NCBI GenBank assembly: GCA_029263415.1
Contig: JAJCXN010000019.1
Span: forward strand, 1-64,000
DNA: 64,000 nucleotides
Source: Acidobacteriota bacterium
GTDB taxonomy: Bacteria; Acidobacteriota; Thermoanaerobaculia; Multivoradales; Multivoraceae
Direction: 5' to 3'
Positions 41,960 through 51,587 of this stretch are shown here, piece by piece. Position numbers and translations under genes: made by a program. Under the pieces are notes generated by a model, which saw only the letters and a list, made by a program, of their open reading frames with translations, did not search any database and was not told where the DNA came from. Numbering within the stretch: the stretch's first letter is position 1; each line of letters starts with the position of its first letter.

Positions 41960-44900
41960 CTGACAGCTCCATTGACCGAACGCCCGCTACGAAGCCTGCC
42001 AACAGTGCTGGCAACACAACTTCCAGCACAGCTGGCAACACGCCTGACGGCGCGCCTGAAGCCACGAACGGCCCGCAGACCCGCACCGAGTCCCGTCCAA
42101 ACACCCCCCAACCGAGCCTCCTACTGCGACTGTTGGTGCGCCTGTACCCGCGCCGACTCAGGGAAAGGTACGGGCAAGACCTCATACAACTGCATCAGCA
42201 ACTGGCTAGCGATAGCCGCAGCAGCGATGGCGATGGCGATGGCGATGCCGATGCCGATGGCGACACCGGCGGCCGCGGCATCAGCGACGGCCACGCCCTC
42301 AGCAACCACAACGCCCAGTCCAACGCCGGACCCGCCAAGAACCACAAACACGGCACCAACGGCCGTTCCGAAACCCATCGCAAGCAAGGCGGCGAGCGTT
42401 CTCGGGGGTCCTGGCAAGCAATCCTCGACACCCTTGTCGACGCACCTGCCGCTCACTGGGCTGAACTACGCCGCACACTCTCCCCTCCCCAACCGCTCAA
42501 CACCAGCGAACCGGGCACCAGCGCACCGGGCACCAACGCACCGGGCACCAGCGAACCGGTCAGGCACCGTCTAATCTTCGACAACCTTCAACGCGACCTC
42601 ACAGTCGCCGTACGCGCGCTCGCCCGTCGACCCGGCTGGACCTGCTTGGTCATCGCCACCCTTGCCATCGGCTTAGGCGGTGTCGCCGCCATGTGGACGG
42701 TGGTCGACGACGTCCTACTCAAGCCACTGCCGTACGCTGAACCCGCACGGCTGCTGCAGCTGGTAGGCACAGAGGATGGCGAGTTGAAAATCGGTGCCAC
42801 CGTTGCCTTTCTAGATGTCATGGATTGGCGAGAACAAAACGAAGCGTTCGAAGACATCTCGGCCTACGATGAATGGAACCCGATCCTCACCGGCAGCGGC
42901 GACCCGGTACGTCTCGATGCCGCGCAGGTCAACTCCGGCTTCTTCGAAATCCTCGGCGTTGAACCTAGAGCCGGTCGTTTCTTCCTCGCCGAAGAAGACG
43001 TCGACGGCAACGACGCCGTGGTTGTCCTGAGCAGTACCCTTTGGCGTAGCCGCTTCAACGCTGACCCAGACGCGATCGGCCGGTCGATCCTGCTCAACGG
43101 CTCACCGCACGTGATTGTTGGAGTCACCAAATCGACCTTTGAAGACCCGGGCCTCTCTGGTCGCTTCGAAAGCGCCGAATTGTGGCGCCCGCTAGGCTAC
43201 GGTGGAGTCGAAGACAATCGACTACCCAATCGAGGTTCGGAGAGCTACGTTGCTATCGGCCGGCTCAAACAAGACGTCAACATCGAAGCGGCGCAAGCGG
43301 AAATCGGCACCATCGCCGCTCGGCTGGAACTCGAGTACCCCAGGAGCAATACCGGGCGCGGCGTGGCGTTAGTTCCCATCAAGGACCGACTACTAGGCGA
43401 CGTGCGCGGCACCCTCGTGCTGCTCTTGATTGCAATGGCTTGCCTGCTCGCCATCGCCCTTTTGAACATCGCCAACCTAACCCTAGGCCGCAGTACCGAA
43501 CGCGTGGACGAACTTGCTGTGCGCGCATCATTGGGCGCCGGCCGCATGGCGCTCTTAAGACCAGCACTCGCCGAAGGCATGCTGTTCGGCCTAGCGGGCG
43601 GAGTGGCGGCCGTGGCCTTAGCGCAACCGCTGCTCGGCAAGATCCTTACTCTTGCCACCGCCGAACTACCACGCGCTGAACGCATCATCATAGATCCTAA
43701 GACCGCAGTTGCCATCGTCGTGTGCGCGATCTTGGTGGGTGCCGTTTGCGCCGCCCTGCCAGCCTTGTCGATCACCCGCGGCGCCTTCAATGTCCAATCA
43801 AGATCCCGCACCTCGGTCGGCAGATCCACCCTGCAACTGCGAACAGGTCTGATTGCAGCAGAAGTTGCCATTGCACTGGTCCTGCTCACCAGCGGAGCCG
43901 TGCTTGCCCGCAGCCTGTTGAACCTGCAACACACTGACGCTGGAATTGATCCGCGAGGCGTACTGACCTTCGATCTCTCGCCTCCTGGAGCAGACTACGA
44001 AGGTGTACCAGAACTCGACGCCTACTACGCCCAAGTGTTTGAGGGACTGCGGGCCATCCCAGGCGTCCGCAAGGTGGCGACCGTCAACATCATCCCGCTT
44101 TCTGGCGGCTTCGATGGCAACGGCCTAATGGTCCCAGGCCAACCAAGCGACGATGAAGACGGAGAGTGGTCAATCGAAGTGCGCACCGTCACACCCGACT
44201 ACTTTTCAGCCATCGGCACGCAGCTGAGCGCAGGGCGCGGCATTGAGCATGCAGATCGAGCATCGAGCGCCCCCGTGGTGGTCATCAACCAGACCGCAAA
44301 GGAACGCTTCTGGCCCGATGCCGATCCGTTGGGTGCTCAGATCAAGGTTGCCGGCAGCGACGCGGTGATCGTCGGAGTGGTTGCAGACACCAAGCACTTA
44401 GCTCTCGACGAGCCCGCACCCTTTCAAGCGTACCTATCTAGGAGCCAGGGCCTCGTTCCGTGGCAGGTCAGGCGACAGTCGGTGGTGCTCCGTGTCGACG
44501 GTGATCCGCTCAATGCAGACCTAGGCTTGGTGCCCCAAGTGCGTGATGCAGTCTGGGCGGTCGATGGCAACATCCCACTAGCCAACCTGCGATCTCTGCA
44601 AAGCGTTGTCAACCAGACGGTCAGCAAAGACATGCTGCGCGCTGCTCTGGTGGGAGCGTTCGCCCTGGTCGCCATCGGGCTGAGTGTGATCGGCAGCTAC
44701 GGGGTCACGTCTTATGCCGTCACCCTGAGACGGCGCGAGCTCGCCTTGCGAATGGCGCTTGGCGCAAGACAAGCAAGAGTGCTTCGCGACGTGGTGCGCC
44801 AGGCTGCGCAACCCGCGCTCATCGGACTCGCACTTGGTATCGGCGGGTCTTGGCTAGCAGTCAGGCTGCTGGCGGGCTTTCTGCACCAGGTCGAAGGCCA

Positions 44901-45018
44901 AGCCTTGATCGGTCCACTGCTCGCTCCGCTCTTCCTTGCGGTGGTGGTCATCGCGAGCCTAGGCCCCGCGAGGCGCGCCACGCAGATCGAACCCATGATT
45001 GCGTTGCGCGAGGAGTGA
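41956..45018 (+). CDS. ADOP-family ABC permease (MacB/FtsX type)
   Basis: 1020 residues. A cytoplasmic N-terminal region (LVRLYPRRLRERYGQDL, as in other ADOP proteins) is followed by two MacB_PCD-FtsX modules: first helix WTCLVIATLAIGLGGVAAMWTVV (about 220), three FtsX helices around 480-600, second module from about 625, and final helices to 1010 with the conserved MALGARQARVLRDV and IEPMIALREE end. Such permeases have no own ATPase; they may use a distant MacB-like subunit or work in sensing or lipoprotein/peptide transport. Two low-complexity stretches sit in the N-terminal region: an Asp-Gly repeat at about 90-102 and a TSEPGTSAPGTNAPG repeat at about 180-197. Confidence 0.85.
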   Translation: MTDSSIDRTPATKPANSAGNTTSSTAGNTPDGAPEATNGPQTRTESRPNTPQPSLLLRLLVRLYPRRLRERYGQDLIQLHQQLASDSRSSDGDGDGDADADGDTGGRGISDGHALSNHNAQSNAGPAKNHKHGTNGRSETHRKQGGERSRGSWQAILDTLVDAPAAHWAELRRTLSPPQPLNTSEPGTSAPGTNAPGTSEPVRHRLIFDNLQRDLTVAVRALARRPGWTCLVIATLAIGLGGVAAMWTVVDDVLLKPLPYAEPARLLQLVGTEDGELKIGATVAFLDVMDWREQNEAFEDISAYDEWNPILTGSGDPVRLDAAQVNSGFFEILGVEPRAGRFFLAEEDVDGNDAVVVLSSTLWRSRFNADPDAIGRSILLNGSPHVIVGVTKSTFEDPGLSGRFESAELWRPLGYGGVEDNRLPNRGSESYVAIGRLKQDVNIEAAQAEIGTIAARLELEYPRSNTGRGVALVPIKDRLLGDVRGTLVLLLIAMACLLAIALLNIANLTLGRSTERVDELAVRASLGAGRMALLRPALAEGMLFGLAGGVAAVALAQPLLGKILTLATAELPRAERIIIDPKTAVAIVVCAILVGAVCAALPALSITRGAFNVQSRSRTSVGRSTLQLRTGLIAAEVAIALVLLTSGAVLARSLLNLQHTDAGIDPRGVLTFDLSPPGADYEGVPELDAYYAQVFEGLRAIPGVRKVATVNIIPLSGGFDGNGLMVPGQPSDDEDGEWSIEVRTVTPDYFSAIGTQLSAGRGIEHADRASSAPVVVINQTAKERFWPDADPLGAQIKVAGSDAVIVGVVADTKHLALDEPAPFQAYLSRSQGLVPWQVRRQSVVLRVDGDPLNADLGLVPQVRDAVWAVDGNIPLANLRSLQSVVNQTVSKDMLRAALVGAFALVAIGLSVIGSYGVTSYAVTLRRRELALRMALGARQARVLRDVVRQAAQPALIGLALGIGGSWLAVRLLAGFLHQVEGQALIGPLLAPLFLAVVVIASLGPARRATQIEPMIALREE

Positions 45019-45094
45019 TCTGGGCCTAAGCGGTGGTGGCACCACGGGCACGCCCGAAGCACTTGTGACTCTGCGGCCTTCCCCCGAAGCGCCC

Positions 45095-45149
45095 CTGAAG
45101 CGGCACTGAAGCGCCACTGAAGCGGCACTGAAGCGGCACTGAAGCGTGT
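45095..45149. repeat. 11-bp tandem repeat, five copies
   Basis: CTGAAGCGGCA, repeated with small changes (GCCA in copy 2, GTGT in copy 5), between the ADOP gene and the amidohydrolase gene. No gene recognised in this spacer. Confidence 0.85.
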
Positions 45150-45273
45150 GCGATCACAAGGCGCCTAGCGTTAGGGTGGGCAGAACCGTCCGCCAACCGC
45201 TGAAGACCATTCACGCCGAAGATCATTCACACTGTGTTCGTACCGTGCAGGTCTGACCAGCACTGGAGAGTCC

Positions 45274-46815
45274 ATGCCGCACCACTCTGTCCTCTCCGAA
45301 GTCCTCTCCCAAGTCCTCCCCAAAGGCTGCTCCAAAGTTCTCTCCGAGATCTACCTGCATCCGCTCTCGCATGTCTCCGTGGAGCAACTCACGCACCGAT
45401 GGAGACGCTACTGCTGCCTAGCTCTTCTAGTGGCGACCGGTTGCACCGCACCGACAGACGATCTCCAGAAGACCGAAGATAAGGTCGACCTACTGATCAC
45501 CGGTGCCTCGATCGTCATCGCCAGCGAGAACCGCGTGACCTCGCCCAAAGACATCGCAATCAGCGACGGCGTGATCGTGGCGATCACAGACACGATCTCG
45601 ATCACCGGAACGGGCTCAGAAGCGGCCTCAGAGCCCACCATGCGAGCCGAGCAGGTTGTAAACGCAGAAGGCCTGTACGTCATACCGGGCCTGATCGACG
45701 CACACGCTCACATCGGTGACGGCGGCATGCAAGAGCAGACCGAGGCCGACCGAATCCAAGCGCTCGAACAGTTCCTCAGCTACGGAGTGACAACGATCTT
45801 CGTGCCAGGGGGTGGCGGCGGCAACGACGATCAACTGCGCCAGTGGAAAAGCCGTTGCTCATCCGGCGAACTCCGGTGTCCCAGGCTGCTCGGATCAGGC
45901 GCGTTGATCACGGCGCCGGGCAGCCACCCAATCAGCACGATCTGGGGTTTTCCGCCTGACGCCGACCCGGCTGTGGTCTATGAGCGCGGCGCAGTCTCGA
46001 TCTCGGAAACCGAGCCAGTTGAGCCTTTGCTCGATCACAAGAAGAGCCTCGGCGCGGACGCAATCAAAATCATCATCGAAGACCAGTTAGGCCCCGACCC
46101 ACCGACGCCGCGGCTTTCTAACACGAAGATCGCACAGCTCACCAGCGCCAGCCACCAACGCGGCCTCAAGGTGTTCGCACACGTTAGCCTAGCGGAGCAC
46201 GTTGCTGACGGAGTGGCAAATGGTGTCGATGCAATCATGCATTCAGCAGACGACCCCATTGCTGCGGAAACACTTGCTGCAATGGCTCAAGAGCGTGTCT
46301 TCTACGTGCCCACGCTGTCGCTGTTTGAAGGCCTTTTCGCCAGAGGTGAAGGTCACTACGAAGCGGAACCGTTCGCTCAGCTAGGGGTCTCCAACCAAGC
46401 GCTGGAGAGCCTCAACGGCCCAGGCTTCGCATTCGGAGGCCCTGCCCAATCCGAAGCCGAACTCGAAGAATGGAAGCGCGCCCTCAACAGCAACATCATG
46501 CGAGCAACAGCAGCCGGCGTCCCTCTGGCCCTGGGCACAGACACCAATAACCCAACCGTCTTTCCCGGCTACTCGGCGCATCGAGAGCTGGCGCTCCTGG
46601 TGGAAGCCGGCCTCACTGCCGCCCAAGCTCTGACCACTGCGAGCCTCAGCAGCGCCGAGATGTTGGGGCTCTCCTCACAGGTGGGCCAAGTGGAAGCTGG
46701 GTTTGGCGCTGACCTGCTCTTGCTGCGCAACAACCCTCTCGACGACATCTTGAACACCCGCAGCCTGCAAGCAGTGATCAGCCAAGGACGGATGATGGAG
46801 CCGGTCGAGCAGTAG
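45274..46815 (+). CDS. Amidohydrolase-family lipoprotein
   Basis: 513 residues from ATG 45274, or 478 from GTG 45379, which would put the lipoprotein signal (YCCLALLVATGC, lipobox Cys) nearer the start. The amidohydrolase (imidazolonepropionase/prolidase-like) domain shows VIPGLIDAHAHIGDGG (metal His pair), HQRGLKVFAHVSLAEH (metal His), NGVDAIMHSAD, and PLALGTDTNNP (metal Asp). These enzymes hydrolyse cyclic amides, dipeptides or similar compounds; substrate unknown. Anchored to a membrane on the outer side of the inner membrane. Stands alone between repeat-containing spacers. Confidence 0.8.
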   Translation: MPHHSVLSEVLSQVLPKGCSKVLSEIYLHPLSHVSVEQLTHRWRRYCCLALLVATGCTAPTDDLQKTEDKVDLLITGASIVIASENRVTSPKDIAISDGVIVAITDTISITGTGSEAASEPTMRAEQVVNAEGLYVIPGLIDAHAHIGDGGMQEQTEADRIQALEQFLSYGVTTIFVPGGGGGNDDQLRQWKSRCSSGELRCPRLLGSGALITAPGSHPISTIWGFPPDADPAVVYERGAVSISETEPVEPLLDHKKSLGADAIKIIIEDQLGPDPPTPRLSNTKIAQLTSASHQRGLKVFAHVSLAEHVADGVANGVDAIMHSADDPIAAETLAAMAQERVFYVPTLSLFEGLFARGEGHYEAEPFAQLGVSNQALESLNGPGFAFGGPAQSEAELEEWKRALNSNIMRATAAGVPLALGTDTNNPTVFPGYSAHRELALLVEAGLTAAQALTTASLSSAEMLGLSSQVGQVEAGFGADLLLLRNNPLDDILNTRSLQAVISQGRMMEPVEQ

Positions 46816-47159
46816 CGTCCGGCTCTCCGTCTTGCCTCAGTCAGCGCTTGAGATCTGCCCTGAGATCGGCCCTGAGATCTGCCCTGAGTTCGACACCTGG
46901 GACCACCTCCTCAACTCAGCCCCTCAACTCACCTCCGGTCCCCAGTTCGGTCCTCCACTCGACCTCCCAGTGCGACCTCCTAGTGTGCGGCCCCCAGCTC
47001 GGTTCCTCAGTACAACCACGGGTTCTGGCCACTCAACCTCGCCACCCGAACCCGCCGTGACGCGGACATGACGCACGCTGGAACTTCTCCCACTGCCCGG
47101 CGTACAAAGACCGACGGCGGCGCCCCAGGGAATCTGGGAACACACACCTAAGGAGAATC
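46816..47159. other. Intergenic region with 12-bp tandem repeat
   Basis: TGAGATCTGCCC is present three times in tandem at 46849-46884 (one change in copy 2), followed by further imperfect GGCC/CCTC repeats. No gene seen. The end of the region carries AAGGAGA, the ribosome site of the next gene. Confidence 0.6.
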
Positions 47160-48530
47160 ATGTTTCCCGGACGCATTACCCTGTGTTCAGCGATAGCGCT
47201 GAGCCTAGTCACCTCGCTGGCCTTCCCATCGCCCTCTACAGCTGCCTCAAAAGACTCGTGGCCCTCGTTCCGCGGCGAGCACGCGCGCGGCATCGCCGAC
47301 GGCCAAGACCTACCCCTGACCTGGGACGCGGATCAAGGCACCAATGTGCGTTGGAAGCTCGAGATCCCTGGCACCAGCCACTCGAGCCCCATCGTCTCCG
47401 GCGGCAAGATTTTCTACATCTCCGCCATCCCGCTGAGCGAGCTTCCGGCACTAGCAACCAAGCCTGCGGACGAGGCAGTCGCGGCACCCAACAACACCAG
47501 AGCCGAGCTGGACCAAGAACTAGCTGCCTCCTTCTCCTGGCGAATCTTCTGCATCGACGCAGAGACCGGCGAACCGGAGTGGGATCGTGAGGCCTACAAC
47601 GGCAAACCCCGCATCAGTCGGCACCCCAAAGCGAGTCAAGCGAACGCCACCCCGGCGACTGACGGCAAAACCATCGTCGCGATCTTCGGATCACAAGGTG
47701 TCGCGGCCTACGACTTCGCAGGCAAACTGCTATGGCGCGTCGACTTGGGCGTGCTCGACCCCGGCCTGTTCGAAGATCCAGGTTCGCATTGGGGCCACGC
47801 CAGCTCGCCCACCATCTTTGGCGACAAGGTATTTCTGCAGGTCGATCGACACGCCAATTCCTTCATCGCAGCGTTCGACCTCGCAACCGGCGAACAGCAA
47901 TGGAGAGTGACCCGCGACGAAAAGCCGATCTGGGCAACCCCCACCATTCACCAAGCCGACGGACGCACCCAGCTGATCGTCTCAGGCGGCGACTTCGATC
48001 GCGGTCTCGATCCCGATACCGGTGAAGAACTCTGGCGGTTCGCTCGCGATCTCGAGGTCAAGACACCGACCCCCTTCGTCGCGGGCGATCTGGTGATCCT
48101 CGCCGGCGGCTACAAAGGCAAAGAAATCTTTGCCGTCTCTGCAAAGTCTCAGGGCCTAGTCGAGGGCAGTGAACTGGCTTGGACATCCGAACCCGGAGGT
48201 CCCTACACCTCAACACCGGTGGCCTACCAAGATCGACTGTTCTTTGTGCGCGACACAGGCGTCTTCAACGTCCTAGATCTCGCCACCGGCTCCCGGCTTT
48301 TGAGAGAACGCACCGACGGCGCCTTCAGCGCATCCCCCATCGCCAGCGACGGCAAGATCTATCTAGCGGGCGAAGATGGCGTGGTGCGCGTACGGTCCAG
48401 CTCCCCGCCGTTTGCCGAACTCGCAAGCAGCGACATGGGCGAACCGTGCATGTCCACACCGGCAGTCGCGGGCGGCACGATGTATCTGCGATGCACTTCG
48501 ACACTGTGGGCGTTGTCTACCGACGAGTGA
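47160..48530 (+). CDS. Secreted PQQ-like beta-propeller protein
   Basis: 456 residues; ATG 47160 lies 5 bases after AAGGAGA. Signal peptide (ITLCSAIALSLVTSLAFPS, cleaved near TAA). The mature part is a PQQ/quinoprotein-alcohol-dehydrogenase-like repeat propeller of about seven blades (FCIDAETGEPEWDREAY, AFDLATGEQQWRVTRD, DPDTGEELWRFARD, NVLDLATGSRLLRE). It resembles BamB-like scaffolds and the WD-like proteins common in Planctomycetes and Acidobacteria. No dehydrogenase active-site Cys pair is visible, so it is probably structural or binding. Its end is 9 bp from the convergent toxin gene. Confidence 0.8.
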   Translation: MFPGRITLCSAIALSLVTSLAFPSPSTAASKDSWPSFRGEHARGIADGQDLPLTWDADQGTNVRWKLEIPGTSHSSPIVSGGKIFYISAIPLSELPALATKPADEAVAAPNNTRAELDQELAASFSWRIFCIDAETGEPEWDREAYNGKPRISRHPKASQANATPATDGKTIVAIFGSQGVAAYDFAGKLLWRVDLGVLDPGLFEDPGSHWGHASSPTIFGDKVFLQVDRHANSFIAAFDLATGEQQWRVTRDEKPIWATPTIHQADGRTQLIVSGGDFDRGLDPDTGEELWRFARDLEVKTPTPFVAGDLVILAGGYKGKEIFAVSAKSQGLVEGSELAWTSEPGGPYTSTPVAYQDRLFFVRDTGVFNVLDLATGSRLLRERTDGAFSASPIASDGKIYLAGEDGVVRVRSSSPPFAELASSDMGEPCMSTPAVAGGTMYLRCTSTLWALSTDE

Positions 48531-48539
48531 GACCTTGCC

Positions 48540-48864
48540 CTAGTCGCGGTAAGCGGCGAGCTTGGTTTCGCGTGCCGTGTGCACGACATCGATCACATGA
48601 ACGACTGCCGCTTCATCATCAACAACGTAGAAGACGCGGTAGGGCCAACTTGGCGTAGACCAAGACTCCTGCACGTTCGGTCCACACAGCGAAAGCTGTA
48701 GGCAGGTGTTCGAGCTTCGAGGTCGAAGCAAGCATGGCCTGAAGCCAGCTTGAAGACGCACCGGGACCACCGGGACCATTGCGTTCTTTGATGTACTCTG
48801 CCGCTTCTTCGAGAGCGGCCAGGGCCAAAGGCTCGTATTTGACCTGGTAGCGCTGCTGGGTCAC
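48540..48864 (-). pseudogene. RelE/ParE-type toxin, frameshifted
   Basis: From GTG 48864 (GTGA overlap with the antitoxin stop) the frame reads QVKYEPLALAALEEAAEYIKE and later VWTERAGVLVYAK, matching the N-terminal two thirds of RelE/ParE toxins, but stops at about 48620. The C-terminal part YRVFYVVDDEAAVVHVIDVV-HTARE (typical 'yRvfY.vdd..v.v..v.H.+r') continues in another frame to the TAG at 48540. The shift lies near 48640. Either the toxin is inactivated or there is a sequence error. Confidence 0.8.
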
Positions 48865-49139
48865 AACTCCAAGCCCAGCTTCTTCGCAACGCCTTCAATT
48901 GCCTGGCGGGCGTCAACGCCGCGATCTTCCGAAAACCGCGCGATCGCTTCGTCCCAAAGATGGCCACGTTCAAGCGTGATCCGCATCGCATCGTAGGTCT
49001 CGGGGCTCATCACCACCATGGCTGCTTCACCGTTTTGGGTGATGGTTTCCACCCGGCCTTCGGCGAGGCGCTCAAGGTGATCGCTTGTGTGCTGACGAAA
49101 ATGGGTCAGCGGGTAAGTGTCCTGTGTGCGGTGTTCCAT
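48861..49139 (-). CDS. Phd/YefM-type antitoxin
   Basis: 92 residues. The N-terminal DNA-binding part reads HFRQHTSDHLERLAEGRVETI, followed by TQNGEAAMVVMSPETYDAM, the classic Phd/YefM pattern. The C-terminal half, which would wrap the toxin, is helical (IARFSEDRGVDARQAIEGVAK). It overlaps the toxin gene by 4 bp. It keeps a full frame while the toxin is broken. Confidence 0.9.
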   Translation of the reverse strand: MEHRTQDTYPLTHFRQHTSDHLERLAEGRVETITQNGEAAMVVMSPETYDAMRITLERGHLWDEAIARFSEDRGVDARQAIEGVAKKLGLEL

Positions 49140-49702
49140 AGCGAGCCTCGTTCGTTATTCGTCCCTTATTCAGTATGCACGAATCAGGCGCGGCGGTCCA
49201 CAAAAATCGAACCACCCTGCGCCTGATAAATGAGGCTCTACGCTGCCACTTTTGCAGCGGGACGCTCGGCCCGCGAAGTGCCGCGATCCGGCCCATAGGC
49301 CTGGGTGGCCAGTTGTGAGATCCGCAGCAGCTCGGCTCCTGAGAACTGTCACTGTCGTTGTAGTTGCCGGCATCGTTCTGGTAGCGCCTGGTGAGCTGGA
49401 CGCTGTGGAGGCGGCTGACCCGTAGTAGACGTAGTAGTGCCTTCCGCCTTCGTTCGACCATTGGAGAGGCTTGGCACCGATGTCCGTCAGGAGCCGTGGT
49501 GTCGAGCCACTAGAACCCCGGGGATCCACTCGGGCTTCGCCATCCATGGCATTGGACATCCGACAGAAGGCCGGTGTAGCGGAACAAGTCCTTCTTCCGG
49601 GGGGTCAGATGGCCGGTTTGCGGCGAATAGCTCCTTATTCCCCGCACATTTTGCGGCGCATAAAGAGCGATCGCGCACATAACCGCATATAAGCACCGCA
49701 GA
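49140..49702. other. Degenerate region between antitoxin and Fic gene
   Basis: About 560 bp with several long open frames on the minus strand, but none has a ribosome site or a motif I recognise. Fragments such as WSNEGGRHYYVYYG and RYQNDAGNYNDSDSSQE in two frames suggest an eroded gene. Nothing else can be supported. Confidence 0.35.
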
Positions 49703-50817
49703 AAGCGCGGCGATTATGACCTCATCTACCAACAGCCTGACTGGCCAAACCTCACGTGGAACAGCGATGAGCTGGTCAAGCGACTGGCTGCGGTAAGGCA
49801 CAAGCAAGGAAGGCACCTCGGCAAGTTGGAGGCCCTAGGCTTCGAACTCCGCGAAGAAGCCAACCTCTCCGCGCTGACCGAAGAGATCGTCAAGTCCTCG
49901 GCCATCGAAGGCGAGCACTTGAATCCAGAAGAGGTCCGCTCATCCATCGCTAGCAGGCTTGGCCTCGATCACGGCGGACTTGTGAACCCCTCGCGCGAAG
50001 TGGAAGGCCATGTCGAGATGACGCTCGACGCAACTCGCAATTTCGCCGAACCACTGACCACCGAACGCCTCTTCGGTTGGCACTCTGCCCTCTTCCCAAC
50101 CGGGCGGAGTGGCATGCACCGCATCGTCGTCGGCGCCTGGCGCGGTGACGAGACGGGTCCAATGCAGATCGTCTCAGGACCACTTGGTAGAGAGAAGGTC
50201 CACTTTCAAGCACCCGATGCCACCACCGTCGCCAGTGAGATGGACCGCTTCATCGAGTGGTTCGAATCATCCCCTGCCATCGATCCAGTGCTCAGAGCGG
50301 CCGTTGCACATTTCTGGTTCGTGACGATCCACCCGTTCGCCGACGGCAATGGCCGCATCGCGCGAGCAATCGCCGACATGGCGCTCTCTCAAGCAGACGG
50401 CACCAAGGACCGTTTCTACAGCATGTCTTCAGGCATCGAGCAGAAGCGGAAGGAGTACTACCGTCAACTCGAGTTCGCCCAACGCGGCACTCTAGACATC
50501 ACAGGTTGGATCGCATGGTTTCTGGATTGCCTCGATCACACCATCGAAGATGCTGAAAGAACTCTGGGTTCCGTGCTGCGCAAAGCGGACCTCTGGCAAC
50601 GGATCAACCTGACCCAGTCAACCCGCGCCAACAGCTCATCATCAATCGCCTGCTCGACAACTTCAAAGGGCAACTCAACACGTCGAAGTACGCGAAGCTA
50701 GCCAAGTGCTCGAGCGATACCGCGCTCAGAGACATCAACGATCTTGTGGAGCGAGGCATCTTGATCAAAAACCCGAGCGGTGGACGAAGCACCAGCTATC
50801 GGCTAGCGAACGTTTGA
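49703..50817 (+). pseudogene. Fic-domain protein gene (DUF4172-Fic), broken
   Basis: The frame gives KRGDYDLIYQQPDWPNLTW (DUF4172 N-terminus), inhibitory motif SSAIEGEHL, the Fic core HPFADGNGRIAR, then SVLRKADLWQRINLTQ. No ATG, GTG or TTG precedes DUF4172; the first start in frame is TTG 49826. At about 50617 a single base is missing: the continuation VNPRQQLIINRLLDNFKGQL and the winged-HTH KLAKCSSDTALRDINDLVE run in another frame to the TGA at 50817. Fic proteins add AMP to target proteins, and the inhibitory Glu motif is kept. Missing start plus frameshift mark it as inactive; a TTG-initiated short form with intact Fic core remains possible. Confidence 0.8.
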
Positions 50818-51005
50818 CCGCCGATTCATCCGCGGACTCCTCGTCCGGCCCCTTGGGACCGTCTTCTTGGAACGCTGCGAAGAAACTCTCGACCTTCTCC
50901 CCCATTAGTCCGGAGTCAGGGCCCTATAAACTCAATCAATAATGCTTGCCAACCCTCGGCCACCAAGGTCGCCAGCCACGAGGCTGTCCAACCGCGCCGC
51001 ATGCG

Positions 51006-51033
51006 CCAATGACCAATGACCAATGACCAATGA
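51006..51033. repeat. Heptamer repeat over the start of the next gene
   Basis: CCAATGA four times in tandem. Each unit contains an ATG, in successive frames; only the last (51030) opens the long frame. Arrays of this heptamer (seen in translation as SLVIGHW on the other strand) occur between genes in many bacteria. Confidence 0.8.
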
Positions 51034-51587
51034 CCAAACGAGCAATCAGCTTCGGTTCTCTTCTCCTGCTCGCCGCGCAAGCGGAGTCCATGTGCATGAT
51101 GATTCCTTGGACCCGTGTCTGGGCACATGAGGTCGACGTCTTGCAGTGCGGAACGCCGCAACGGTTGCTCCTTTCGCGCTACTCACTTATCAAGGGGCGC
51201 TGGCAAGGCTTGAGCTTCGACCTTCGTGGTTTCATTGAAGATCAGCCATACGTGACGCTGCTCGTGCGGCCCGGGCGTACATTTGTCGCGCAATTCAAGG
51301 AACGCAACAAACCGTATCCCCCGCCCGGCTGCTGGGTGTCGAGCACCTTGGAACAGACCGAGTTTCTGATCCCGGCCTCTACTGCCCAAGATTGCTCGAG
51401 CGTTGAGTTGGGAAGACGAGTGTTCGCCGTGAACTACCACTGCGACGACACTCCAAACCTAAAGTCCATGCTGCTGAGCGGCCTAGTCCTGTATCCCGTG
51501 GAAGATCCACAAGCCCTCGAGCAAGCGGAAGAGTGTCCTGCCGATCTCGAGTTTTGGCCAAGGCGTAGGACGAATCTGCAGAAATGA
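51030..51587 (+). CDS. Secreted hypothetical protein
   Basis: 185 residues. A short hydrophobic N-terminus (ISFGSLLLLAAQAESMCMM) looks like a signal peptide with a weak cleavage site. The rest has several Cys (about six) and aromatic residues, with a beta-rich pattern (PYVTLLVRPGRTFVAQF). No family recognised. Its stop overlaps the start of the metalloprotease gene (ATGA), so the two are coupled. The start codon lies in a heptamer repeat, and no ribosome site is seen. Confidence 0.6.
   Translation: MTKRAISFGSLLLLAAQAESMCMMIPWTRVWAHEVDVLQCGTPQRLLLSRYSLIKGRWQGLSFDLRGFIEDQPYVTLLVRPGRTFVAQFKERNKPYPPPGCWVSSTLEQTEFLIPASTAQDCSSVELGRRVFAVNYHCDDTPNLKSMLLSGLVLYPVEDPQALEQAEECPADLEFWPRRRTNLQK

Noticed and set aside
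49072-49559. Two overlapping minus-strand frames after the antitoxin
   Set aside because: No ribosome site or recognised domain; partly overlaps the antitoxin promoter. Perhaps an eroded gene, but function cannot be supported.
50916-51161. Minus-strand frame with SLVIGHW
   Set aside because: This peptide is the translation of the CCAATGA heptamer repeat and is a known type of false gene.
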